Shown here: positions 49,111 through 60,817 of the stretch, one piece after another
How the letters are laid out: every line of letters begins with the position of its first letter
Position numbering within the stretch: the stretch's first letter is position 1
Source: Henckelia pumila
Taxonomy: Eukaryota; Streptophyta; Magnoliopsida; Lamiales; Gesneriaceae
Assembly (NCBI RefSeq): GCF_033568475.1
Contig: NW_027331831.1
Location: 10,168,001 to 10,232,000, forward strand
DNA length: 64,000 nt
Reading direction: 5' to 3'
The notes under the pieces: generated by a model
Databases searched by the model: none
Told to the model about the DNA's origin: nothing
The model's input: the letters and a program-made list of their open reading frames with translations, nothing else
Program-made: the position numbers and the translations under genes

Positions 49111-50504
49111 GAATTATCACATTTATTTTAACAGGACCGGTTTATAATAATAGACAAATAAATAGATCGAGCTGTATATAAGATTTATATATAAAAAGTG
49201 GGATCGTGCACCATTAAATTTCCTTTAAGAATATATATTAAATTATATTACGATACCTAATTTATGTTGGAACTAAATAAATTTCCACTCAGTTGAACCA
49301 TATATCTCACTTAATTGGCGAACTACATTTCACACAATGCTTTAGTGTTTTCCCAAGTTTGATAAGTGCTATTATCTCCCCAAATTAAATGGTTACAGAT
49401 ACAGTAACTAATGCTTCACTAGAAACTTTCAATAAAACTTGTTACAAATTCTATTTTAATTCGCATAAATCGATTAAACGAAAACGTATGTCCGGAGAGT
49501 GGAGGTCGTCCCCTTTTGTGTTTTTTTAAGAAAAAAGTTCATTTTTTCGCCCCTTTTCGAAATAGGTTCGAACTTCGAACTAGGTCAGGTCTTGCAAATA
49601 TAGGTTGCCAACTGCATCAATAATTACGGAATTGATGAAATGAAATTAAGGACCTCAAATGCATCAAGCTACATTTAAGTGCATGTACTGTGTTGTTCCC
49701 CTGTTGATTTTATAAATATATATATATATACATATATATATATATTTGCATTCCCTTCATATAATGTTTTGTATGGAGCCATTCCACTTAATTTCAAAAT
49801 TTATAAAAATAGTTTTAAATATTGATGAGTTTCCTTTGAATTTTTCTAAATATCAATCTATTGCACGTATATTAATAATGCACTCCCACTTTCGTATTAA
49901 AAGTGTCTAATAGTTTTCTACTTCGAGTTGGTGAAGTAGATAAGTGTCATCTAGTTATCATAAGTTTGATTTTCCTACCAATACTTTCTCGAGCGAGCTT
50001 GTCGTACAGGACTTGTCAAGTGCAAAATCTGGCTAGCATGATTTAATTATTACGTCAGTTCGAAAATTTACTAGAAGCAAGGAGTGTCAGTTCTCACGCC
50101 AAAAAAAAATATAAAAAAAATACTCTCGACAATTGACAACGAATTATTTGATGAGACTTCAAAATACTAGCATAGTAGCATGTGACATAAAAACCGATGG
50201 TGTTTGGGCCGGGACTAACAACGTACATCAAATCAGCCCACTATATGCTTCTTGCACCATGCGCCACTCTTGTCTAATTCCAAATTTCCAATATATAAAA
50301 TTATTATTATTACAGGGGTACTAGGACGTTTTTCGCTATAGTCTTGGATCGAATTTAAGCATCTTTGTTTGGAGAATTTTATGTAATTACAGCACAAATG
50401 ACATGTATAGTGTCGGATTTAGGATCAAGAAAAAAAAAAACGAAAGCAACAACTTCTAGACTTCTAGTAATTTTTTGTCCCACGGTGTAACCAAAAGGTA
50501 TTAG
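49111..50504. other. Gene-free AT-rich spacer
   Basis: Contains an AT-rich microsatellite around 49715-49745. No gene-like ORF or RNA gene recognised. Confidence 0.55.
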
Positions 50505-50897
50505 TTAGGTACCGTTTGAAGTTAAAGATGAGATAAATAATATAAAGATAAATAATATATTGTAATAAAAAGTAAATAAGAAATGATAGATAATATATAT
50601 TTGATTTGATTGATAAATTATAGTATATTTGATTTGATTGATTAAATTTTATATAAAAATAGTACATTACCATTTTGACCTTTTAATAATTAATAAAAAT
50701 GGATATTATTATTTATAAAGGGTAATGTAGTAATTTAAATTTAATGATTTGATTGATGTAGGATAAATAATTAATGATTTGATTGATGTAAGATATATAA
50801 TTAATGGATGGATAAATAATATGACAAAAAAAAATATGAGATGAAATAAGATAAGTTATAAATAGATTAATAATATGGCAAAATAAACAGTACCTAA
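50505..50897. mobile_element. MITE with TTAGGTAC termini, about 393 bp
   Basis: Left end TTAGGTACCGTTTG; right end, read inward, TTAGGTACTGTTTATTTTG. The interior repeats GATTTGATTGAT and ATAAATAATAT motifs. Target duplication unresolved (TTA/TAA adjoining the ends would fit a Harbinger type). Confidence 0.6.
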
Positions 50898-51006
50898 ATA
50901 TATCGAAAACTAACCCAATTCTTAAGTGTGAATAACAACTTATTCAAATGCTAATGATCTCAAGCAAAGTTTCAATGCAAAAATCTATTCTTCTATAAAT
51001 AATTAA

Positions 51007-51830
51007 TGAAAGGAATTTTATTCCTTGATATTTCGGCCCTTAATAAATTTAATATTATTAAATTTTATTTTCTAGACAAGTTACAATATTTGGTAAATAT
51101 CTTGTGTATATCTCGAATATGTTAAGAAATATATTTATCATGCTAAAATCTTGTCTTGATAAGGTAGTTATTAGATATAATATTATTTGATATTATCAAG
51201 ATTTGATTTGCAAGATTTGATAGAGTTTTATTCCTACTAAAACATGTTTCCTTATTCATGTAGGACTCTATCTATGGAAACCTTCAAAGACTTGGATGCT
51301 TATCTATAAAAGGGGTTTTCACACACAGATTTAAAAAGGTCTTCAGACGTACAATTCGCTGCGTAACCATTGAAGAATTTCATTGAAGAATTTGAAGAAT
51401 TCTGAAGCAAGATTTTTGCAACCTTCGTTGTTGCATGTCCCCGTGTTGCCGTTCGTGTTGAAGACATCAGAGACAACACTGTGGGAACTGTGTTATTAAA
51501 GATCTTTACCGTCTCTTCAAATTTAGGCTACGGGAGTTGCATCTGTTATATTTACTCTGATTTGTTTATCATGCAAGTTTGATTTCTCAACTTGTTGAGA
51601 AATTTAGGATTTACTGACTTTTCGTAAAATCACTAGGATTATCTTTGTAAGACTGATCTTACGTTTACTAGTGATATTTAGCCCTAAGACACCCGCACGA
51701 GTTTTTATACTCGTGCAAAATTAATTACTTGTGTTTTATTTATGCTTTAAATTTCCGCTACACTGTGTTGTCTGTGGTGTGTACAACACTGCTTATTTTA
51801 CATAACGAACCACGTACACCGTTTCTTTCA
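51007..51830 (+). repeat. 5' LTR of Sirevirus element I
   Basis: Proposed ends TGAAA (51007) and TTTCA (51830) form a 5-bp inverted repeat, two bases before a primer-binding-site-like motif. A TATA box, CTATAAAAGG, lies at 51304-51313. The right end is better supported than the left. No second LTR lies in the window. Confidence 0.6.
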
Positions 51831-51832
51831 CG

Positions 51833-51845
51833 TGACATCAGAGCC
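51833..51845 (+). other. Degenerate primer-binding site of Sirevirus element I
   Basis: Reads TGACATCAGAGCC, against TGGTATCAGAGCC in the Copia element at the left of the window. Two substitutions in the tRNA-Met complement. Position two bases after the LTR is normal. Confidence 0.65.
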
Positions 51846-51878
51846 ACCACTTGACTTTAATAAGCGAGTTCCTGGTTT

Positions 51879-54804
51879 GTGTTACAGGTTAGTTATGGAT
51901 ACTCCGTAACAAGTGCAATTCGTCCACCTATTTTGGATGGGACAAATTACGGTCCTTGGAAATTGAAGATGAACATGTATATTCAATCCATTGAGTATAG
52001 GGCTTGGCAACGTGTTCTTGATGGTTGGAAACCTCCTATGAGAGATGATGATATACCCGGACCAAAGCCAAGAGCACAATGGACAGCCGATGAAAATACT
52101 GCGGCTATTTATAATGCAAAAGTTCTTAATGCTATGTTTACTTCTGTTGATATGAATATGCTTAATCTAATTGGTATTTGTACTTGTGCAAGAGATGCTT
52201 GGGAGAAACTTCAAACTCATTGTGAAGGCTCAGCAAGTGTCAAGAAGACAATGATGCGTCTCCTAACTTCAAAATTTGAAAAATTAAGAATGGAGGAATC
52301 AGAGACCATCATGGAATATATGGAAGATTGAAGAGCCTTGCAAACGAAGCATCTGTTCTTGGTGATCCTATTTCGAACGAGAGACTTGGGTCCAAAGTGC
52401 TTCGTTCTGTCCCTAAAAGATTTCACACCAAAGTTTGTGCTATAGATGAATCCAAAGATACATATATAATGGGTTTGGATGAGTTGATAAGTTCTGTTCG
52501 CACATATGAGATGGAGATGGAAGCCGAAGATGACACTAAAAGTAATTTTATTGCCTTTCAAGTATCTAATGATGTTTACAATGATTTTTCTGAAGTTCAA
52601 TAGGAAGTGAAGGAATATGATCTTGAAGAAAATTTTATTGCCTTGATTTCGAAGAAATTCACTGATTATCTCAAGATAATGAAAGAAAAGAAGGATGTGA
52701 AAGGTGCACAACCTTCAAAATTTCCTAAACTGCCTATTTCAGAGAAGCCTCAAAAGCCAGCTAATACTCGAGGACCTCCTCAAAGGTATGAAGGTAAGAT
52801 TCAGTCCTCAAGTAAAAATTTTGATAATGTTCAATGCAGGGAATGTAAGGGATATGGACACTATGCGTATGAGTGTGTCAATCTCCTTCGAAAAGTATGA
52901 ATGTTTCTCTGAGTGATGATGAATCAGAAGGAGAACAGGAAAAGGCTGAACATGCATATCTCATATCTTTTTGCTTTGCTCGAGAGTAAGAAAAATTTTC
53001 AGATTAATCCACTTGGTGTTGGCTCTGGTGTTGCAACACCTGGACGCAACACAGTTCAAAAATATGCTTGCTTTGTTGCTTCTAACCTTGATAATTCCAG
53101 TGATCATGAAGATCAGGTAGCTGACGCTTACACTCTGGAAGGTATTCAGAAACTCTATGAGGAATTGTACTATGACTGGATCAAGAGGAATCAGTTGAAC
53201 ACAACCTTCACAAAAGAGAATACTGAATTGAAAGCTGCTGTGGCTAGATTGGAGGTTCTCATGAGTAAGAAAGATCTGGAATTAAGGTTGCTAAATTCGG
53301 AACTTGAAATAGCAAAAACAACATTTGCTAAATTTAATTTCAGTTCAAGCAAACTTGATTCTCTTTTGACTATGGGTAAGAATGAAAAGTTTGGTCTTGG
53401 TTTTAAAGAAAGTGTTTTTGAAACTGGTGAATCTTCCAAAACACCAGTGTTTGTGAAGAAAGGTAGTGATTCCTTAAATCATCCTTCAACCGCTTCTAAA
53501 GGTAAGAAACCCATTGTTGATAAAAATGTTTCTGTCTCAAAGCCAAAACAATGGAAGAGTCCTTTTGTATGTCATTATTGTCTCAAACCTGGTCACATCA
53601 GGCCTTTCTGTCGTAAGCTTAAGAATGACTATATTTTGTGGGAATCTAAGCAGGTGTTGCCTCCCGTGTTGCACAACACCAAGCGCAACACTGACAGAAA
53701 AGGACCCATTGTGAAAAAAGTATGGGTATATAAGTCTGATGTTAAAAGTTTTGTTATTTATACTTCATTGAAAGCTAACACTGCAGGTAATTGGTACTTT
53801 GATAGTGGAAGCTCTCGGCACATGACAGGTTTAAAAGATCACCTCACTGACTACATCGAACAAAATGGAGGAAGAGTGACTTACGGAGGTGGTGCAAAAG
53901 AAAGAATTGTTGGCAAAGGAACACTCAATGTGGAAGGGTTTCCAAAAATTCATAACATCTTACATGTTGAAGGACTTAACGCTAATTTAATATCAATTAG
54001 TCAACTGTGTGATGATGACTTACATGTGAAGTTTGATAAGAATATTTGTGAAGTTTTTGATAATACTAATCGATGGGTTATTACAGATACAAGATCAGTT
54101 GATAATTGCTACCAACTCGGTGAGGAATTGGCTTGTAGACACTCAAAGTTTGATGAGTTTAGTCTATGGCACCAAAAGCTTGGACATGTGAATTTCAAGA
54201 CTTTAAAGAATTTGAGTAAGTTTGAAGATGTCAGAGGTCTTCCAAATCTAAAGTCTGGTGTTCCATATGTTTGCGGTGCATGCCAAAAAAGTAAGCAAAC
54301 CCGTGTTTCGCACCCCGTGTTACAACACGGTGTCTTGAACTTTTGCACATGGATTTGATGGGTCCCATGGAAGTTGAAAGCTATGGAGGTAAAAATTATT
54401 CTTCGGTATGTGTTGATGATTTTTCTCGTTTTACATGGGTGAGATTTCTTAGAGAAAAATCAGACACTTTTGATGTTTTGAAGAAGTTGTTTACCAAAAT
54501 TACTAACCTACATACTTTGACAGTAGCAAGGATCAAAACTGATCATGGAAAGGAATTTGAGAACTCATATTTTTCTTCTTTGTGTGATAAGAAGGGCATT
54601 TCACAAGAGTTCTCCGCTCCAAAAACTCCTCAACATAATGGAATTGCCGAAAGGAAGAATAGGACGTTGCAGGAGATGGCTAGGGTAATGATGAGCTCAA
54701 AAAATATCTCCAAGAGATTTTGGGCAGAAGCATTAAACACAGCTTTCCATATTTCCAATCGTGTTTATTTGAGAAGTGGTTTTTCGATGTCTTCCTATGA
54801 AATC
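51879..54804 (+). pseudogene. Sirevirus element I gag-pol, decayed and truncated
   Basis: Broken Copia polyprotein. Pieces: gag (51879-52331, no in-frame ATG; LDGTNYGPWKLKM), a frameshift near 52325, further gag to a TAG at 52601-52603, a zinc knuckle (CRECKGYGHYAYEC, about 52840), another frameshift, then a long frame (52913-54358) with coiled coil, second knuckle (CHYCLKPGHIRPFC), protease (DSGSSRHM) and the HHCC pre-integrase module. A last frame (54343-54804) carries the integrase core with D, D and E (HMDLMGP, KTDHGKEF, ERKNRT). Two knuckles and a coiled coil fit the Sirevirus lineage. Homology ends exactly at 54804, where element II is inserted, so RT and RNase H would lie beyond the window if they survive. 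Confidence 0.85.
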
Positions 54805-56037
54805 TGTTACGCCTTAAACGCATACAAATCTCTTAAACGAGATTAATTTTTTTAATGCGATAACTTATCTTGTTTTGATAATTACAAAAATAGGTTATTA
54901 TTTCTAATCGTTTAAAGTGAGACTTTGCAGATTAGATTATTATAAACATTATTATGGAGAAGAACATTGCAAAAATTACTGAGCATTTTTGAGTCATCCA
55001 ATTCCAATTTCCACCTATTATATTAAAGTTAGAATTCTCAAAAGCTACGGTTCAAATCTCAGCTCAATCCAATGGCTAGATCATGAGAAATAAATTTTTC
55101 AAAAGTGCCGCGCAGAACAAGAAGCAAAAATACGATGAAGTAACTTCAAAAAAATACTGGAATCGTTTGAGGCGTCAAAATCCGATCTGCACCGTTCAAA
55201 ATACAATTCAGGATGTTTTTAAACTACTATCCAAATTTCAAGTCCATCCGACTGACGGATTGTGAGTTATGAATTTTTGAAGTTTGTCGCTCCGCAACGA
55301 ACCCGAACAGAAGCAACATTTCTATAAAAAACATGATCCAATTTTTAAGAAAGAAATTCGCCCGACCAAAGACGCAATGCACCGAATGGACGCAACGAAC
55401 CTACGAACGGATGCAACGTTTGTCACCAATGCCGGAAGAATTAAATATGCACCGAACGGACGCAACGAAGGCCAGAACGGATGCAACGAACCTGCCCGAA
55501 TTTTCAGCTATAAATAGATGCATTCCAAGTCCATTTCAAACACAACTCAAGCAATCCTCTCCTATACTTCTCAAGTGTTCATTCAAGAGTTTCATACATA
55601 TTTCTTTCAATTAGAGAGTTAATTGTAGAAATTTTTTGTGAGTTGTTGAGCTTTCGTTGTACTCTCGAGTGTGAAGTCCGAGTGTGTAATTGTTGTTGAG
55701 GCTATGCTTGGAGCCCTTAAGGCCAAGTGTTCGAGTTGTATCAACGCGGTGATCGTGTTGAGTTGTACGGCTATCCTTGAAGCCATCAAGGCCAAGACGT
55801 TGAAGTGCTAGTGAATCCTTAGTTAATCGATCTTAACCAAGAAGGGGAGACGTAGACGATTTATCGTCGAACTTCCATAAGCATCTCTTATCCCTTTTAC
55901 TGCTTTATTTATTTAACGCATTTATTTACTGCACTTATATTTGATTGCTTTAAGTCTTCCGCTTGCGTACTTGCATAATCGCTTTAAATTACTAAAGTTG
56001 CCAATAAAACTTAAATCCCCCCCATTAGGTTCTAACA
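54805..56037 (+). repeat. 5' LTR of Sirevirus element II
   Basis: TGTTACGCC at 54805 interrupts element I integrase; the LTR ends TCTAACA at 56037. TATA box CTATAAATAG at 55508-55517. Upstream of it, 55290-55500 carries about seven copies of a GAACGGATGCAACGAA-like motif. The part 55680-55925 is shared with 10114-10350 in inverted orientation. Confidence 0.87.
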
Positions 56038-56039
56038 AG

Positions 56040-56052
56040 TGGTATCAGAGTC
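56040..56052 (+). other. Primer-binding site of Sirevirus element II
   Basis: TGGTATCAGAGTC, two bases after the LTR, complementary to initiator tRNA-Met with one change at its 3' end. Confidence 0.93.
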
Positions 56053-56084
56053 ACCTTTTTATAAAATATTTTCAAAAAGGCTCT

Positions 56085-57498
56085 ATGGCAAATCTAGCAA
56101 GCGATTATACTCAAGGGCAATCAACCAATCGTCCTCCTCTTTTCAACGACATAAAATACGGCTATTGGAAAAATCGAATGTCCCTATACATCCAATTCGT
56201 AGATTATGACCTTTGGAAAGTGACGGTGAAAGGTCTCTATATACCTATGAAAGAGGTTGAAGGGGTTAACATTCCAAAGGAAATGAATGACTTTTCGAAA
56301 GAGGATATGAAATTAATATCTCAAAATGCTAAAGCTATGAATATTTTGCATTTTTCCCTAGATATGAACGAGTACAACCGGATCTCGATGTGCTCATCCG
56401 CAAAAAAGATTTTGGACAAATTGGATATGTCACGAGGGAACAAATCAAGTCAAAGAGACAAAGATCGATCTACTACAACTCAAATATGAGACCTTCGAGA
56501 TGGAATCCAATGAAGACATAGATACAATGTTCCGAAGGCTTTCTCAAATCATCAATGAGCTAGCCCAACTTGGAGAACAATATCCAACCAAGCAAGTATG
56601 GAGGAGAGCTCTACGCGCTCTACCCAAGGAGGGGGATGCCAAGAGAACGACCATCATTGAATCCAATAAAGGCGACACCGCATCCTATGATCTTGATCAA
56701 CTTCATGGGACCCTTAAAACCCATGAGTTAGAAGTGTCTACAAGGAAAGAATCAAAGAGGGAGGATGAAAAGACCAAGGCAAAGGGGATTGCCTTATCCA
56801 CCCAAGTCGAAGAAGAATGTGATGTTGATATGGCACTCTTCGCAAAAAAGTTCAAAAGATTTATGTGAGGAAACAACCTCAAGAAGAAGACGGACAAGTA
56901 AGTAACATGCTACAACTGTCAACAACAAGGCCACTATGCAAATAAGTATCCTCTCAAGAAGAAGGTTGACAAGGGAAAGAAGAAAGCACTCATAGCTACT
57001 TTGAGCGATAGTGATGATGACGAGGAGGAAGCTAACATCTGCCTCATGGCTAAAAGTGATGACATCGTTTCTGAAGAAGTTGACGAGGTACCTTCTTATG
57101 ATGAATTACTACATGCATATAAACACATGTTTGATATGACTAAATCACTTAAAAAGGAAAATAGAAACCTCAAAAATGAATTAGAAACTAAGGAGCATGA
57201 AAACCTAAGATTAAAGGATGACATAGCTCACTTAAAAAAATCATTTGATAAATTCAATGTTAGTAGTAATAAATTGAATAATTTACTAAGCATGCAGAAA
57301 TGTAGCTTTGATAAGGGTGGAATAGGGTATGGTAAGAAATCAATAAACTTTACTAGTCTTATGGCTAAAGCTAAAATGAGATCACCCCCTAGATGCTCTT
57401 ATTGTTGTAAAATTGGTCATGTTAGACATAAATGTAGATCTTTAAAATTTCGATATGATCAAAAGAGCTATATGAAATGGAGGCCTAAGAGTACTTAA
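56085..57498 (+). pseudogene. Sirevirus element II gag, frameshifted
   Basis: Starts MANLASDYTQ with the Sirevirus pattern RPPLFNDIKYGYWK. The first frame ends at 56489; gag continues in another frame (56500-56868), then stops. A third stretch (about 56902-57498) holds a zinc knuckle whose last cysteine is replaced by tyrosine (CYNCQQQGHYANKY, 56908-56949), an acidic segment, a coiled coil rich in K/E/N (about 57130-57270) and a second knuckle (CSYCCKIGHVRHKC). Gag builds the particle; this copy cannot make an intact one. Confidence 0.85.
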
Positions 57499-57734
57499 CA
57501 ACTCATCAGTCGGCATTATGAGATCATGATCTAAGAGAGTTCATCATAGACCGGTTTAAACTGCCTTGACTTGTGACTGGTCTTCATGATGAACGCTGCT
57601 CTGTCCAAGAAAATAGGTTTTTAAAGAGGCCATAGCCCTACCTTCTACTGGGAGCACTCTTGGAAAATGGCGATGATGTCGCTATGAGAGATTGAACTCT
57701 TAGAAGTTCATTTTGTATCTCTCTTTTCTAACAC
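57499..57734 (+). other. Non-coding stretch between gag and protease of element II
   Basis: About 235 bp with stops in all forward frames and no domain similarity that I recognise. It could be decayed coding sequence or a small insertion. Confidence 0.5.
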
Positions 57735-60700
57735 TTGGGACCTAAAAGATCTAAAGGGTACCAAAATAAATTTTCGCAGGGAAATAGGAAAAATGTTCTC
57801 CCTAGCATATGGTATCTAGACAGTGGATGTTCTAGACATATGACGGGGAACAAGGAGCTACTTCAATCCGTCAAAACAAAGGAAAAGGGAACTGTCACCT
57901 TTGAAGACAACAACAAATGAGTAATTGAAGGAATCCGCTCAATATGTATTTCTAAATCTTGCTTAATTGATGATGTACTCCTAGTGAAAGGACTTAAGCA
58001 TAACTTACTAAGCATAAGTCAATTGTGCAATAGAGGTTATGAAGTCAAAGTCACTCCCCATCACTGCACTATATCACTCACGACTGACAAATCCATAAAT
58101 TTCAAAGGATATAGAAATGAAAATGTTTACAAGGTTTCTTTAAATAATTTATCTTTGACAAATATTAAAAGCCTTGTATCCTTGAATGTTGATGACAACA
58201 TTCTTTGGCATAGACGATTAGGTCATGTTGGTCCTAGTACCATTGAAAAACTTTTTAAACTTGATCTAGTAGTTGGTATGCCAAAACTCAATTTGAAATT
58301 AGATTTTGTTTGTGATGCATGTCAAATTGTCAAACACACAAAGAAATCCTTTAAAAGCAAAAAATTTGTATCAAATTCTATGCCCCTTGAACTTCTTCAC
58401 CTAGATCAATGTGGTTTCTCGAGGAACGCTAGCCTAGGAGGGAAGCTTTATGCATTTGTCATTGTGGACGATTTCTCACGTTTCACGTGGACATTGTTTT
58501 TAGCCCACAAAAATGATACCTTTGATTATTTTAAAACTTTTGTCAAATGTGTTGAGAATGAGAAAAATCTTTCAATAAAACAGATCCGTAGTGACCACAG
58601 AACTGAATTTCAAAATGAGAGTTTTACAAATTTTTGTGAAGAGAAAGACATCGGTCATAATTTTTCTTGTCCTAGGACTCCTCAACAAAACGGGGTCGTG
58701 GAGAGAAAAAATAGGACACTTGTAGAGATTGCGAGGACCATGATATGTGAGCATTCTCTACCAAAATATTTTTGGGCCGAAACATTGAACACTGCCTGTT
58801 ACATCATTAATCGTTATTAATAAGGCCCATTCTCAAGAAAACTCCATATGAATTATGGAGAGGGAGAAAGCCTAACATTTCATACTTTCGAGCTTTCGAT
58901 TCAAAATGCTACATTCATAATAATGGTAAGGATAATCTCGGTAAGTTTGATGTCAAGTCTGACAAGGGCATCTTTCTCGGATATTCTACCTCAAGTAAGG
59001 CTTTTAGAGTATTTAATAAACGCACTTTATTAGTTGAAGAATCTATGCAAGTAATATTTGATGAATCTATGTCTATAGTTTTCGCGCTAACAATGATGAT
59101 GTAGAATTACTCGAAGAAGAGATGGCCTCCTCAAGCTTAAATGATATAGATGTTTCTGTTGAGGAAACATCACTTCCAAAGGATTGGACGCTTCACAAAG
59201 ATCATCCTATGGATCTTATCATTGGAAGTCCTTCAAAGGGAGTAACCACTCGATCTTTTCTTAATAATATTTGCAATCATCTTGCTTTTGTTTTGCATGT
59301 TGAACCTAAGTGCATTGCTGATACTTTATTAGATGATTCATGGATTATTGCTATGCAAGATGAATTTCAAGCGCAATGATGTTTGGTATCTTGTTCCTAG
59401 GCCGCATGATAGATCTATTATTGGTACTAAATGGGTGTTTAGGAATAAACTTGATGATCATGGTACTATCACTAGAAATAAAGCTAGGCTAGTAGCGAAA
59501 GGTTATAGTCAAGAAGAAGGCATTGATTATGATGAGACATATGCTCCTGTTGCCCGAATAGAATCTATTCGCATGCTACTTGCTTTTGCTTGCTCTAAAA
59601 ATTTCAAGTTATTTCAAATGGATGTTAAGAGTGCATTCCTGAATGGTGAATTAAAAGAGGAAGTTTACATTGAACAACCTGATGGCTTTGTTGATGCTTT
59701 ATTGCCTGATCATGTGTATAGATTAAACAAAGCTTTGTATGGTTTGAAACAAGCTCCTAGAGCTTGGTATGAAAAATTGTCTACTTTTCTTCTTTCAAAT
59801 GGTTTTTCGAGAGGAAATATTGATATTAATTTATTTACCAAACATGCTAAAGATGATTTATTGATTGTGCAAATTTATGTTGATGATATCATTTTTGGTT
59901 CTACTAATGAAACTCTCTGCCAAAATTTCTCCAAGCTTATGCAGGAATACTTTGAGATGAACATGATGGGGGAACTTAACTATTTCCTCGGATTGCAAAT
60001 CAAACAATGCAAATATGGGTTCTTTGTGAACCAAAACAAGTACATAAAGGAGATTCTAAAGAAGTTTGGGATGGAGAACACAAAATCATCATCCACACCG
60101 ATGAGCACTGCAATCAGACTCGACAAGGATGAAAATGGTAAATCTTTAGATCAATCTTTCTTTCGTAGTATGATTGGCTCCTTAATGTATGCTACTGCTA
60201 GTAGACCGGACATTATGTTTAGTGTTTGCTTGTGTACACGATTTCAATCATGTCCAAAGGAATCACATTTGTTCGTCTTAAAACGCATTTTCAAATATCT
60301 TTCAAATACTCCAAATCTCGTCTTGTGGTATTCGAAAAATTCTTTCTTTGATTTAAAAGCGTATTGTGATGCCGAATTTGGTGGATATAAGGTGGACAGG
60401 AAAAGCACTAGTGGAACTTGCTTCTTTCTAGGAAATTGTTTAGTTTCTTGGTTTTTAAAGAAACAAAATTGTGTTGTGTTGTCAACGATCAAAGCCGAAT
60501 ATATGGCTGTCGGTAGTTGTTGTGCGCAAATTCTTTGGATAAAGCATCAATTTCTCGACTATGGTGTATCTTTTTCAAAAATCCCTATTTTCTGTGACAA
60601 CACTAGCGCCATATGTCTTACAAAGAATCCGATTCAACATTCGCGCACCAAACATATTGATATTCGTCATCATTTTATTCGTGACCACATCGAACAAAAT

Positions 60701-60817
60701 GAAGTTGAACTTCAATATGTTGACACGACAAATCAAATTGCCGACATTTTTACAAAACCACTAGATGAAAATACTTTTATTCGTTTGCGTGGTGAACTTG
60801 TTATGATTGAGTTGTAA
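57735..60817 (+). pseudogene. Sirevirus element II pol, first copy, with several breaks
   Basis: Protease region with WYLDSGCSRHMTG (about 57815), ending at an in-frame TGA at 57918-57920. The same frame then continues through HHCC (WHRRLGH, CDACQ) and the integrase core (HLDQCG, RSDHRTEF, ERKNRT) to a stop near 58818. The following 300 bp is shifted. RT/RNase H runs in 59333-60817 with [15 protein letters not shown] at about 59875-59887, DAEFGGY, CDNTSAI and a C-terminal FTKPL. A base missing near 59082 relative to the second copy adds a further break. Cannot encode a working polyprotein. Confidence 0.88.
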
